A stretch of 64,000 nucleotides of DNA from Nitrospira sp. (GTDB lineage Bacteria; Nitrospirota; Nitrospiria; Nitrospirales; Nitrospiraceae). Both the position numbers and the translations under genes were made by a program. The notes beneath the pieces were generated by a model, which was not told the origin of the DNA, ran no database searches, and worked only from the letters and a program-made list of their open reading frames with translations. Location of the stretch: NCBI GenBank assembly GCA_020697375.1, contig JAJFBJ010000015.1, positions 1 through 64,000 on the forward strand, given 5' to 3'. How positions within the stretch are numbered: the stretch's first letter is position 1; each line of letters begins with the position of its first letter. Positions 9,921 through 18,896 of this stretch are shown here, one piece after another.

Positions 9921-9949
9921 AGTCTATAAGACGACCGAAAAACTGTCAA
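9921..9949 (-). promoter_or_regulatory. putative sigma70 promoter for pilC
   Basis: Minus-strand TTGACA (9949-9944) and TAGACT (9926-9921) are separated by 17 bases and lie about 67 bases before the pilC start. The 10-base palindrome CATACGTATG (9892-9901) lies between the promoter and pilC, and GTCTATAAGAC overlaps the -10 region; either could be a regulator site. Confidence 0.45.
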
Positions 9950-10010
9950 ACGATTGCGCCAATGCGGCAAGCAGGCGACGAAGCGGAATGAGCCGTGCCG
10001 CGGCGCTGTT

Positions 10011-10622
10011 TTAGGTCTGGCTGGAGGTGATATGGCTATAACCGCGGGAAAGATAATGCAGGCCGGACAGCAGCGTAATTCCCCCCATTAAGTAAAGCAG
10101 CGGATCGAGCATGGTCAGGTCGAGCCGTCGCGAGGCGAAAAAAACGATGGCTACCAGAGTCGTGAGCTGGATTAACGTGGTTCCCTTCCCCAGCACCGTC
10201 GGTGAAATATCCACCCGGGCATTCGTAAAATGAGCGACCGCCGCCCCCAGCATCAGCATCAGGTCCCGGCTGGCTACGAGAATCGTGACCCACAGCGGCA
10301 CCAGGTGCATCACGGAGAGCGTAATGAACCCCGTCGTAAGCATGAGCTTGTCCGCCAAGGGGTCCAGGACCTCTCCGAGTTGAGTCCGTTGGTTGGCCAC
10401 TCGGGCGATCGTGCCGTCGAGCGCGTCCGTGAGTCCGGCGATGAAGAGGATGGCCAGGGCATAATCGAACTGCTCATAGTTGAGCAACCCCACGTAGACT
10501 GGAATCAGCAGGATGCGCAGGATCGTCAGGCTGTTCGGAATATTCATGTTCATCGAAATGGATGGTGTCTGGAATGGCCGCCGATACTGCCGGGAGATAT
10601 CGCAAGAAGCCGGGGGCATCAT
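10011..10622 (-). CDS. pgsA: CDP-diacylglycerol--glycerol-3-phosphate 3-phosphatidyltransferase
   Basis: Up to 203 residues, membrane-embedded. It carries the CDP-alcohol phosphotransferase signature: DGTIAR, then after a gap GEVLDPLADK (around residues 68-90). PgsA makes phosphatidylglycerol phosphate, the committed step to phosphatidylglycerol and cardiolipin. The longest start is ATG 10622, but the family-like sequence begins at MNMNIPNSLTILR, so ATG 10553 or 10547 is likely the real start. No strong ribosome-binding site separates the options. Confidence 0.9.
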   Translation of the reverse strand: MMPPASCDISRQYRRPFQTPSISMNMNIPNSLTILRILLIPVYVGLLNYEQFDYALAILFIAGLTDALDGTIARVANQRTQLGEVLDPLADKLMLTTGFITLSVMHLVPLWVTILVASRDLMLMLGAAVAHFTNARVDISPTVLGKGTTLIQLTTLVAIVFFASRRLDLTMLDPLLYLMGGITLLSGLHYLSRGYSHITSSQT

Positions 10623-10653
10623 AGAAAGGCCTGCTGAACCTTGTCAACGACGG

Positions 10654-10682
10654 TTGCACTCGGGTAGGGAGGTCCCTATAAT
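10654..10682 (+). promoter_or_regulatory. sigma70 promoter of the small conserved gene at 10730
   Basis: TTGCAC (10654-10659) and a perfect TATAAT (10677-10682) are separated by exactly 17 bases. The predicted transcript would start near 10689 and reach the GGAGG-preceded ATG at 10730. This is one of the best consensus promoters in the window. Confidence 0.7.
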
Positions 10683-10689
10683 CGGGACC
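10671..10689. promoter_or_regulatory. inverted repeat straddling the -10 box (candidate operator)
   Basis: GGTCCC (10671-10676) and GGGACC (10684-10689) form a perfect 6-base inverted repeat with the -10 hexamer in the 7-base spacer. A protein bound here would block RNA polymerase. It may be an operator or, once transcribed, a weak hairpin. No regulator gene is identified. Confidence 0.4.
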
Positions 10690-10729
10690 CTTGACGATGT
10701 GTGCGGCGGCCGATCGACGGAGGTTCAAT

Positions 10730-11053
10730 ATGAGTGCGCTTCCCCTCCTCTTCAACAAAGAGGGTTTGATCGAACGGCACCAGGTCGAAGGGATCGATCC
10801 AAGCGATCGCTATTTTAATCGGGCGATTCTGGTCAACCGCGGCGCGGCGGGCTACACGGGAAAGGTGACGTACGAAGCCCTCGCCTTCGAGGGAACCGCC
10901 CATCCCACCACGAACGCCGCCGTCAAGTCAGTGGTCGATAAATTGCTCAGCTTTGGTTTTGTCCGGTTGCGGACACGCCTCAACTTCAAAGGCAACCGAT
11001 ACCTGGCCGAAAAAGAAACCTGGATCGACTATCCCGACCTGCCGGCAGCTTAA
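10730..11053 (+). CDS. conserved hypothetical protein (107 aa)
   Basis: 107 residues, soluble, with no signal peptide or membrane segment. The ATG at 10730 is chosen because a perfect GGAGG sits six bases before it and a strong promoter lies upstream; a longer reading frame from 10691 is not supported. The sequence is basic and ends LAEKETWIDYPDLPAA. I do not recognise the family. It is the only plus-strand gene in the first 34 kb, and its last 4 bases overlap the end of the convergent serine hydrolase gene. Confidence 0.8.
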   Translation: MSALPLLFNKEGLIERHQVEGIDPSDRYFNRAILVNRGAAGYTGKVTYEALAFEGTAHPTTNAAVKSVVDKLLSFGFVRLRTRLNFKGNRYLAEKETWIDYPDLPAA

Positions 11054-12177
11054 GATCTCAGAAACACCTGACAGATAAGATCATGAATGAGCGGGCGGAA
11101 TGCCCGAATGCGCTCATTTTTCCTTGTGGGATGCACGCGATTCGACAGGAGCGCCACTTCCAGTTGTGTGACCGGATCAATCCACAGCGATGTGCCGGTA
11201 TACCCGAGATGCCCGAACGATTCGGGTGAGAAGAGCCTGCCGGAAGAGGACGGTACCGATGGTGTATCCCAGCCCAAGGCCCAACTAGAATGCGGAACCC
11301 CCTTCTGCCGCATCGTGAAACGCTGGACGAGGTCCGGATCCAATAACCCGGTCTTACCCAGACAGCCATCCAGCCAGGCTCGCGCGACCGCCAGTACCGC
11401 TCCTACTGTCCCAAACAATCCTGCATGGCCTGCGGTTCCGCCGACCGCAAAGGCATTTTCATCGTGAACTTCACCACATAGCGTCCGACCTCGCCACCCA
11501 TCCTCTTCCGTTGGAGCAATCGTCAATGCGGGTTCGGTAGAAGCGGCCTGCCTGGCAAGTCCGCCATATGGCAGATACGCGAGCGGTTGCGCGCCGAGCG
11601 GATCATAAATCTGCCTTTGACAAAACTGTGCAAGCGGTTCACCTGACAGCCGTTCCACCGCAAATCCAAGCAGCAGGAATCCAAGATCGCTGTAAAGGCT
11701 GCGCGAGCCGGTTTCGTAGAGCAGCGACTCCTGTGCAATGTAGCTCAGCACCGCCTGCCGCGCCGCGGCACTGCCCAGAAATCCAGGCTGAACTCTCTCC
11801 GTCTCGGCAAGCCGCTCATAATAAGGACGCCACCCGGCGAGGCCCGAACTGTGCGTGAGCAACTGCCGCACTGTCGCGACAGCGACCGGACTTTCCCGGA
11901 GTTCCTGAAGCACATCATCGATCCGGTCCTCCAACGCCACCTGCCCGCGCTGGATCAAAAGCAACAGCGCCGTCGTGGTAGCAAGCACCTTGGTCAAGGA
12001 AGCGAGGTCATAGCAGGTGTGGATTGTCGCTGCCTCGTCGCCCCACTGTAGAGACAGGCGCCCGACGGCCCCTTCATAGACCGATGTTCCTCTCAAGCGG
12101 ACCGCCAGGACAGCACCGGGAAACGTGCCGTCCTCGACGGCCCTCTGCAGCGCCGCTTGGATTGGATCCGACATCAT
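11050..12177 (-). CDS. beta-lactamase-like serine hydrolase (class C/PBP4* family)
   Basis: About 375 residues from ATG 12177 (a TTG at 12261 gives 29 more, poorly family-like residues). The nucleophile motif SLTK lies in DLASLTKVLATT; YSDLG fits the second motif, with Asp replacing the usual Asn; GHLGYTG near the end resembles the third. Members hydrolyse beta-lactams, D-amino peptides or esters. Its place at the end of the division and wall cluster makes a peptidoglycan substrate plausible. No clear signal peptide is seen, so the location is uncertain. Confidence 0.8.
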   Translation of the reverse strand: MMSDPIQAALQRAVEDGTFPGAVLAVRLRGTSVYEGAVGRLSLQWGDEAATIHTCYDLASLTKVLATTTALLLLIQRGQVALEDRIDDVLQELRESPVAVATVRQLLTHSSGLAGWRPYYERLAETERVQPGFLGSAAARQAVLSYIAQESLLYETGSRSLYSDLGFLLLGFAVERLSGEPLAQFCQRQIYDPLGAQPLAYLPYGGLARQAASTEPALTIAPTEEDGWRGRTLCGEVHDENAFAVGGTAGHAGLFGTVGAVLAVARAWLDGCLGKTGLLDPDLVQRFTMRQKGVPHSSWALGWDTPSVPSSSGRLFSPESFGHLGYTGTSLWIDPVTQLEVALLSNRVHPTRKNERIRAFRPLIHDLICQVFLRS

Positions 12178-12291
12178 GGATGACAGCCTGCGGTCGTCTT
12201 GCAAGGGGAGTGGTGAAGAACGGCGTGAGGCGCCGGCCGAAGAGGTCAGGAACGCGAGCAAGATCCAATCTGCGACCGAACGCCCGGGACC

Positions 12292-12804
12292 TCAACGCGC
12301 GGAATTTGATTCGCCTGCCAGTTTCCCTTCGACGGAAGAAGAGTCCGAGTGATAGGCTTCGCTCTCCTCGACCTCCAGCATCCGTTCGAATGAGCGTAAG
12401 GTTGAGCGGAATCGCTCCACCATCATAAGGCGTTGTTTCTGCAAGTCGGAAAGGCCGCGCTGCATGTCGGCAAGGCTCACCCGGGCCTGCCGGATGATTT
12501 CGCTCGCCTTCAGCTCAGCTTCCTTCACAATCAAGTCGGCCTCGCGCTGCGCGGACCGCTTCACATCCTCGGCCAACGACTGCGCCGACACTAACGTATT
12601 GGAAAGGGTCGCCTCCGTACGCCGTAGATCGGTCACCTGTTGCTCGGTGGTCGTGAGCTTGTCGCGGAGCGCATTGTTTTCCCGGTTCAAATTCTCGATA
12701 GTCAGCGCCAGCTCTTCGAGAAACCGGTTCACTTCCTCCCGATCATACCCTCGAAACTTGACCTGAAAGACCATTTGCTGAATGTCGATGGGGGTGATTT
12801 TCAC
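12292..12804 (-). CDS. divIVA: DivIVA-domain protein
   Basis: About 170 residues from a GTG at 12804, which is preceded by AAGAGGTG and places the family start VKITPIDIQQMVFQVKFRGYD at the N-terminus; a longer frame to 12885 overlaps yggT. The lipid-binding DivIVA head (1-60) is followed by a long coiled coil rich in Arg, Glu and Leu. DivIVA proteins mark curved membrane at poles and septa. It follows yggT, as in Gram-positive dcw clusters. The C-terminal 25 residues are Ser/Glu rich. Confidence 0.88.
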   Translation of the reverse strand: MKITPIDIQQMVFQVKFRGYDREEVNRFLEELALTIENLNRENNALRDKLTTTEQQVTDLRRTEATLSNTLVSAQSLAEDVKRSAQREADLIVKEAELKASEIIRQARVSLADMQRGLSDLQKQRLMMVERFRSTLRSFERMLEVEESEAYHSDSSSVEGKLAGESNSAR

Positions 12805-12823
12805 GCGACACCTCTTGGCCGGG

Positions 12824-13120
12824 TTAATGCATCCGCACGGCGATATCCCGTAACGATTGAACCACGGCATACTGTAAAAAGACAAGAATCAGAATCGCAA
12901 TCATCGGTGACAGATCAAAACCCATGCGCCACCCCAGTAAGCGCCGGATCGGCGTGAGCACCGGTTCAGTCACGCGCTCCAGAAACTGCACGATCGGGTT
13001 CCAGGGATCCGGATTGACCCATGAAATCAACGCGCGGGCGATAATGACCCACATGTACAGCCATAGCAAAGTGTCTAGAACCGTCGCTACGCCCTGCAGG
13101 ACATTGCTCATCACAAACAT
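12824..13120 (-). CDS. yggT: YggT family membrane protein
   Basis: 98 residues with two membrane segments flanking the conserved loop NPDPWNPIVQFLERVTEPVLTPIRR. The family is linked by neighbourhood to division and osmotic stress, but its biochemical role is not settled. ATG 13120 has CAGGAG upstream; ATG 13111 would overlap the proC stop by one base. It lies in the yggS-proC-yggT-divIVA order typical of this cluster. Confidence 0.92.
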   Translation of the reverse strand: MFVMSNVLQGVATVLDTLLWLYMWVIIARALISWVNPDPWNPIVQFLERVTEPVLTPIRRLLGWRMGFDLSPMIAILILVFLQYAVVQSLRDIAVRMH

Positions 13121-13950
13121 CGGCGTCCCAACTCCTGTGATCGATTCGTTGCCGCCTCGACGGCCGCCATCAAGCAGCTTCGCATTCCTCCGATTTCCAA
13201 TTGATGTAAGCCGGCGATCGTGGTTCCCCCCGGCGACGCCACCTGATCTTTCAATCTCCCCGGATGCTCCGCTCTTTCCAATACCATCTTCGCTGCGCCC
13301 AGCACCGTCTGCGCCGCCAGCAACTGGGCGGTCGCCCGCGGCAACCCCATCTTGACACCGCCGTCGGCCAACGCTTCGATGGCCACGAATATGTAAGCCG
13401 GTCCGCTTCCACTCAAGCCGGTTACGGCATCCATGAGCCCCTCTTCGACCAAGACCACGGAGCCGGTCGCTTCAAATAAAACCCGTACCGCGGCTAAATC
13501 GCCTGCCTGAAGACCAGTCCGATAGGCCAATGCCGTCATCCCTTCGCGCACCAGTACCGGCGTATTCGGCATCGCCCGAACCATACCCCGCGGCGCAGCG
13601 ATACGGGCACAAATCCAATCGGTCGTCACGCCGGCCGCGATCGACACGACCAGTTTCCCCGCCAATGCGCCTCCCACTTCCTTGAGCAGCCCTGGCATCG
13701 CCTGAGGCTTCACCGATAGGACCACCATGTCGGCCTCGCGCACGGCCATGGTATTGTCCTCGCCGACTTGAATGCCGAAGCGCGAAGCCAGCGCGTCACG
13801 GCGGATAGCCACCGGATCCGTAGCATGGATACCGGCCGGCCGGCAGCCCCGCGCCGCCAGAAGGCCGCCGATCAAGGCTTCCGCCATTTGCCCGCCGCCG
13901 AGAAAGGCGATCGGCCCTTTCAACATCGGATTAGTCATCTCGCGATCCAA
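13111..13950 (-). CDS. proC: pyrroline-5-carboxylate reductase
   Basis: 279 residues. It reduces pyrroline-5-carboxylate to proline with NAD(P)H. The N-terminal Rossmann motif is IAFLGGGQMAEALIGG; the C-terminal signature is present as LKDQVASPGGTTIAGL. It overlaps the end of yggS by 20 bases if started at 13950; ATG 13938 is an alternative that keeps the family-like sequence. Confidence 0.96.
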   Translation of the reverse strand: MDREMTNPMLKGPIAFLGGGQMAEALIGGLLAARGCRPAGIHATDPVAIRRDALASRFGIQVGEDNTMAVREADMVVLSVKPQAMPGLLKEVGGALAGKLVVSIAAGVTTDWICARIAAPRGMVRAMPNTPVLVREGMTALAYRTGLQAGDLAAVRVLFEATGSVVLVEEGLMDAVTGLSGSGPAYIFVAIEALADGGVKMGLPRATAQLLAAQTVLGAAKMVLERAEHPGRLKDQVASPGGTTIAGLHQLEIGGMRSCLMAAVEAATNRSQELGRRCL

Positions 13951-14638
13951 AAATCGCCGTTCCTATTCGCACATAGGTAGCGCCCTCTTCGACGGCCACC
14001 TGATAATCCTGGGACATCCCCATCGACAATTCCTGCATATTAATGTTCCCCAAGCCTTGCGCTGTCAATGACTGTGACAATTCTCGAAGGCGGCGGAAGT
14101 ATGGACGCGCGGCCTCGGCGTCGGGACCGGGGGGCGGGATGGCCATGACCCCTCGAATGTCCAAATGCGTTAGACTATTCAGGGATGAGAGCGTGGCACC
14201 AAGGGCCGCCGGCTCAAATCCGCCCTTACTGGCTTCCCTTCCAAGATTGACTTCCAATAGGACACGTTGGCGCAGCCCCGCTTCCTCGGCGCACCGATTA
14301 ATGTCTTCCGCCAAGGCAAGGCTATCAACGGACTGAATCGTCTCAAATCGACCGACGACCGACTTGACCTTGCGCCGCTGCAGTGTCCCGATAAAATGCC
14401 AGGCCACAACTTCCCGACTCAATGCTTCGATTTTCGGCAGCGCTTCCTGGAGCCGGTTTTCTCCAACATGCCGAACTCCGGCATCCACCGCCTCGCGCAG
14501 TCGTTCGACCGAGACTGTTTTGGAAACTGCCATCAGGTGAATCGTTTCCGCGGCGCGGCCCGCACGCATCGCGGCATGCTGGATTCCATCGAGAACCATC
14601 CGAACCCGATCGGCAATCCTGTCCGACCCTGCATTCAT
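13931..14638 (-). CDS. yggS: YggS family pyridoxal phosphate homeostasis protein
   Basis: 235 residues of the single-domain PLP-binding TIM-barrel family. The PLP lysine is in LMAVSKTV; HFIGTLQRRK and the C-terminal ELSMGMSQDYQVAV are conserved. The protein binds PLP without a known catalytic reaction and buffers its level. It stands between pgeF and proC, as in many bacteria. Confidence 0.95.
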   Translation of the reverse strand: MNAGSDRIADRVRMVLDGIQHAAMRAGRAAETIHLMAVSKTVSVERLREAVDAGVRHVGENRLQEALPKIEALSREVVAWHFIGTLQRRKVKSVVGRFETIQSVDSLALAEDINRCAEEAGLRQRVLLEVNLGREASKGGFEPAALGATLSSLNSLTHLDIRGVMAIPPPGPDAEAARPYFRRLRELSQSLTAQGLGNINMQELSMGMSQDYQVAVEEGATYVRIGTAIFGSRDD

Positions 14639-14749
14639 TTCGCCATCTCTTGGAATATCTGAAGTGCGTCACGATCGCAGCGATTCCGTGCCACTCCAAC
14701 CGGGTCGGACCGCCCTATGAGTCGAAGCCGATGTTAAGAACGCACAGGA

Positions 14750-15487
14750 CTATCGGCGAGACAGGAGCGCAATCCCGCTGACCATGGTGGACTTCACCAC
14801 CCCTTCACGGCGGTAACTGAAAAACAGACCGGGATGGCAAATCGTGCAGGCATTGACTGTCGCGATCCGTTCCGCTCGCAACCCCTCCGCAAGAGCTTGC
14901 CGGCGCACGAAGGCACGCAGATGGAAGCGCGCTTTCTCTGTCCCTACCGGTTCGACAACCGACCGCCATTCTGGAAAAACATCACGCAATCGAGCCAGCA
15001 CCGGCTCATCGACCTCATAACAGCATGGACCTGCGGAAGGCCCGATTGCCATCCGTAGCCTGTCGACGGCAACCCCAAACCGATTCACAAGTAATGCCAC
15101 GGTCTTCGGCACAATGCCGGCCACCGCCCCGCGCCATCCCGCATGCACCGCCGCCACCACACGTTGCACCGGATCATGCAAGAGCACAGGAACGCAATCG
15201 GCAGTCCGCACGGTCACCATCACGCCGGGCTGGTTGGACACCAGGGCGTCCCAGCCTCCCTCGAAGGACTCCTCCTGGCGGATCGGCTGATCGACGATCA
15301 ACACGTCCGTCCCATGCACTTGCTTGACCGACAGCATGACCCTGGCCACAGGATCGTGGCGTTTGGAATGAATAGCCGTGAAACGGCCCGGCGCCACCGA
15401 TATGGCGGAGGACCTGGTCCCGAAAAAGTGTTCGACGCCATCCTCGCTCGGCGCAAATGAGGGGACGGTAATCATCGCGGATGCCAT
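14750..15487 (-). CDS. pgeF: peptidoglycan editing factor PgeF (YfiH/laccase-domain family)
   Basis: About 245 residues from ATG 15487; the frame is open further but would overlap ftsZ. The metal-binding residues lie in KQVHGTD, TADCVPVLL and HAGWRGAV. The family acts on purine nucleosides, and in E. coli YfiH prevents L-Ser misincorporation into wall precursors. Its position just after ftsZ agrees with a wall quality role. Confidence 0.93.
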   Translation of the reverse strand: MASAMITVPSFAPSEDGVEHFFGTRSSAISVAPGRFTAIHSKRHDPVARVMLSVKQVHGTDVLIVDQPIRQEESFEGGWDALVSNQPGVMVTVRTADCVPVLLHDPVQRVVAAVHAGWRGAVAGIVPKTVALLVNRFGVAVDRLRMAIGPSAGPCCYEVDEPVLARLRDVFPEWRSVVEPVGTEKARFHLRAFVRRQALAEGLRAERIATVNACTICHPGLFFSYRREGVVKSTMVSGIALLSRR

Positions 15488-15530
15488 AATTACTTCTGTA
15501 TCTCGCAGCTGCCGGCGACCCGGTCGTCGT

Positions 15531-16730
15531 TCAGTCCGCCTGCTTCCGCAGGAAGGTCGGCACATCCCATTCATCATCGCCGACCACCGCCACCCGGTCC
15601 GCCGCGTCCCGTTGCTCGCCCATGCGCCGAAGGAAGGTCGGACGGTCTAAGTCTTTATGCGGCCGGTCCGAACCCGGAGCATGCACGCCGGTCAAAACCT
15701 GCTGCGCGGGACGGCCGTTGGCAGGGCGCACTGCGGGACGTTCGGGCGTCACCGGCCGTGCGAGTGCCGGCTCTTCACGCTCGAAGCCGGTCGCAATGAC
15801 CGTCACGATCAGATCGTCGCCGATTTCCGGATTGATCACCTGTCCGACGATGATGTTCGCCTCGGCATCCGCGGCATGCTGCACGATCGAAGCCGCTTCT
15901 TCGACTTCATGCAGCGACATGTTCGGACCGCCGGTGATATTCAACAACACGCCACGTGCGCCTTCGACGCTGCCTTCCTCCAGCAAGGGGCTGCAAATCG
16001 CTTTTTGAGCCGCCTCTTGCGCCCGGTTCGCGCCGCGCGCGATACCCATGCCCATGACCGCCCGTCCCGTGTGGGCCATGATGGTTCTCACGTCGGCAAA
16101 ATCCACGTTGACCAATCCGATGGTCGTGATCACGTCGGCGATGCCCTGAATGGCCTGGCGAAGGACATCGTCCGCTACTTTAAACGCATCCAGCAATGGA
16201 GTCGCTTTATCGACTATGCCGAGCAGGCGTTGATTCGGAATGATCAGCAACGTATCGACGTGCCGGCCCAGTTCGCGGATTCCTTCTTCGGCGTGGCTCA
16301 TCCGCCGATGGCCCTCATATTGAAAGGGCTTCGTCACGACGGCCACGGTTAAAATTCCCAGCTCACGCGCGATGCTGGCCACGATAGGAGCCGCGCCCGT
16401 GCCGGTTCCGCCGCCCATGCCGGCGGTGACGAACACCATGTCGGCGCCGATGAGACTTTCGCGAATTTCATCCTTGCTTTCCAATGCGGCATCTCGCCCC
16501 ACTTCCGGCTTGGCCCCGGCGCCCAGGCCGCGTGTCCGCTCCGGACCCATCTGAATCTTATAGGACGCTTGAGAACGCTCGAGCGCCTGTACGTCCGTAT
16601 TGGCAGCCACGAAATCGACCCGGCACAGCCCGCCGGTGATCATGGTATTGATGGCGTTGCAGCCGGCCCCTCCGACACCGATCACTTTGATGTGGACGGG
16701 TGATTGGGGTTCCTCTTGAAATGAAAACAT
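15531..16730 (-). CDS. ftsZ: cell division protein FtsZ
   Basis: 399 residues from ATG 16730, chosen because a perfect AGGAGGT lies just upstream; a longer frame to 16805 is unlikely. This tubulin-like GTPase forms the Z ring. The GTP loop is [10 protein letters not shown], followed by the T7 region around [11 protein letters not shown]. After the globular part a linker leads to two similar short motifs near the end, DRPTFLRR and DVPTFLRK, the second at the extreme C-terminus where FtsA and other tethers bind. Confidence 0.98.
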   Translation of the reverse strand: MFSFQEEPQSPVHIKVIGVGGAGCNAINTMITGGLCRVDFVAANTDVQALERSQASYKIQMGPERTRGLGAGAKPEVGRDAALESKDEIRESLIGADMVFVTAGMGGGTGTGAAPIVASIARELGILTVAVVTKPFQYEGHRRMSHAEEGIRELGRHVDTLLIIPNQRLLGIVDKATPLLDAFKVADDVLRQAIQGIADVITTIGLVNVDFADVRTIMAHTGRAVMGMGIARGANRAQEAAQKAICSPLLEEGSVEGARGVLLNITGGPNMSLHEVEEAASIVQHAADAEANIIVGQVINPEIGDDLIVTVIATGFEREEPALARPVTPERPAVRPANGRPAQQVLTGVHAPGSDRPHKDLDRPTFLRRMGEQRDAADRVAVVGDDEWDVPTFLRKQAD

Positions 16731-16783
16731 CGTGGCACCTCCTTTGCGATTGCGCGAGTCCGGCATCATGCCGCTCGCAAACG

Positions 16784-18028
16784 TTAGAAAAATTCGAACA
16801 TCCACGATCGCATGCGATCGAATACCCTTCCCAAGCCTTTGCCATGGCGGATCCCCGCGGCTTCCAGGTTGTCGGCATGCTGACGGGCATGCAAGAGCAA
16901 TCCGACGCCGGTCGCGTGCATCGGGTTGCTGACGATGTCGCGCAATCCTCCGATGCCTGTCGGCATACCTCGCCGGGCCGGGAGATTCAATCCTCGCTCC
17001 GCCGCATCCGGCATGCCTTCCAACAAGGAAGTGCCGCCCGTAATGACCACTCCGGCGCCGAGCATGCCCTCATATCCGGCGCGTACGATTTCCCGTTTCA
17101 CCAGATCGAACATTTCCTCGACGCGCGGTTCGAGAATTTCCGCGATATCACGGCGGGTGAACTGCCGGGGCGGACGGTCGCCCACGGAGGGCACTTCCAC
17201 GGTTTGATGGCCATGCACGAGTTCAGTGCGGGCGATGCCGTGCTGCACTTTGATTTTTTCCGCATCGGTTTGCGAGGTCAGCAGGCCGATCGCCAGGTCC
17301 TTGGTCAGGTTCTGTCCGCCGATCGGAAGCACCGCCGTATGACGGATGCTGCCGTCCAGAAAAATCGCCAAGTCGGTCGTCCCGCCGCCCAGGTCCACCA
17401 TGGCGACACCCAACTCGCGCTCTTCCGCGCTTAGCACGGCCTCGCTCGACGCAAGCGGCTGCAGAATGATGTCCACCACATCAAGGCCCGCCCGGTTGAC
17501 GCTTTTGATGATGTTCTGCGCCGATGTGACCGCGCCGGTGATGACATGAACGTTGACTTCCAGCCGATTGCCCGACATGCCCAGCGGCTCACGAACGCCT
17601 TCCTGGTCGTCGACCATGAACTCCCGCGGGAGCACGTGCAGAATGCGCCGTTCGTGCGGAATGACCGCGAGGGTCCGGGCGCTTTCCACGGCGCGGCCGA
17701 TGTCGTCGCGCGTGACTTCCTGCTTCTTGAGGGCGACGACACCCTTGAGATTTTCTCCCGATATATGGCTGCCGGCGATGCCCGTATACACCGAGTTGAT
17801 CTGCACGGCCGCCATCAATTCCGCTTCCTCGACCGCCTTCTTGATCGACTCCACCGTGCTCTCGATATTCACCACCACGCCTTTGCGGAGGCCGCGCGAT
17901 GGACAGGAGCCGACACCGATGATGTTCAACGGTCCCTCATCCGGGACCTCGGCGACGATGGCACAGATCTTGGTCGTCCCGATATCCAGTCCTACCAGGA
18001 TATGATCCCGCTTCGACACTCGGCTCAC
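16784..18028 (-). CDS. ftsA: cell division protein FtsA
   Basis: 414 residues, actin-like. The ATPase phosphate-1 motif is [14 protein letters not shown] and phosphate-2 is [14 protein letters not shown]. The SHS2 domain (1C) holds [20 protein letters not shown]. The last residues, [14 protein letters not shown], form the amphipathic membrane-targeting helix. It ties FtsZ to the membrane. The GTG start overlaps the ftsQ stop (GTGA), so translation is coupled. Confidence 0.97.
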   Translation of the reverse strand: MSRVSKRDHILVGLDIGTTKICAIVAEVPDEGPLNIIGVGSCPSRGLRKGVVVNIESTVESIKKAVEEAELMAAVQINSVYTGIAGSHISGENLKGVVALKKQEVTRDDIGRAVESARTLAVIPHERRILHVLPREFMVDDQEGVREPLGMSGNRLEVNVHVITGAVTSAQNIIKSVNRAGLDVVDIILQPLASSEAVLSAEERELGVAMVDLGGGTTDLAIFLDGSIRHTAVLPIGGQNLTKDLAIGLLTSQTDAEKIKVQHGIARTELVHGHQTVEVPSVGDRPPRQFTRRDIAEILEPRVEEMFDLVKREIVRAGYEGMLGAGVVITGGTSLLEGMPDAAERGLNLPARRGMPTGIGGLRDIVSNPMHATGVGLLLHARQHADNLEAAGIRHGKGLGRVFDRMRSWMFEFF

Positions 18029-18894
18029 CCCCTTCCCCGAACGATGACGCGGTCGGCAAAGCGAAGATCGATTTCATTCGCCCTGGCGCCCTCGCCGTCA
18101 AAATCCACATCGTGCAGCGCAGGCCGCATTTTGAGAAACCTATACCATTGTTGATCCATCGACGATTCGCTGAACTGAAACATGACGCCTTGCACCACCA
18201 CGACCAGATTGTTAAGGTTCCCCACGTTGATGTCCGGACGGCCGCCCGTCGTCTGTCCCACCATGCGGGCCAAGGCCGCGCCGACCCGGACCGGATGACG
18301 ATCGTCCGGTTTGCCCTGCGCCAGCCGTTTACCATCGACGCCCGACAAAATCGGGAGGGTCGGGTCATCCGAGGAACCGAGATGCGCGAGCAAAAATCCA
18401 TCCTCGTCGGCCAGAAGATTCTCCGTCAGAGTTCGCACCACGACCGCCGGCACACGTTCCACAATGTCGATATGAATTTCGTGCAGCGGCTTGAGCGCGA
18501 CCGTCGCGTCCTTGATCCATGGATGGCTCCTGAGCCGTTCCGCCAACCAAGAGGGGTTGATGGAATAGAGCGCGGTATCCGATTTCAACGCCAGCCGGCT
18601 GAGCACTTCTTTCCTGCTCACATGGTGAAGGCCGTTCACGGATACGGACCGCACCAGAAACCATTCTCGCGTAAGCGGGCCCATTTCGCGGGCCGTGACG
18701 AACAGGCCTGAACAACCTCCGACCAGGACGGTCACCGTGGCGATGACCCGTAACGATATCAACAGACCCCGACCCAGCCTCGACCAGTAGCCGCTTCCCT
18801 TGCCTTCCTTATGTCGATCACACAGTGACTCCGCGCGCGCGTTTGCCCTCGGATTGATTGTTGCCGCGCGTCTTGTGCGCTGCCGCAGGGACAT
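18025..18894 (-). CDS. ftsQ: cell division protein FtsQ
   Basis: 289 residues: a basic cytoplasmic tail (1-40), one membrane segment (about 43-66), then a periplasmic POTRA domain starting RSVSVNGLHHVSRKEV and an FtsQ beta domain. It connects cytoplasmic and periplasmic divisome parts through FtsL and FtsB. GAGGT lies four bases before the ATG. It stands between ddl and ftsA, the classical position. Confidence 0.94.
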   Translation of the reverse strand: MSLRQRTRRAATINPRANARAESLCDRHKEGKGSGYWSRLGRGLLISLRVIATVTVLVGGCSGLFVTAREMGPLTREWFLVRSVSVNGLHHVSRKEVLSRLALKSDTALYSINPSWLAERLRSHPWIKDATVALKPLHEIHIDIVERVPAVVVRTLTENLLADEDGFLLAHLGSSDDPTLPILSGVDGKRLAQGKPDDRHPVRVGAALARMVGQTTGGRPDINVGNLNNLVVVVQGVMFQFSESSMDQQWYRFLKMRPALHDVDFDGEGARANEIDLRFADRVIVRGRG

Positions 18895-18896
18895 AG

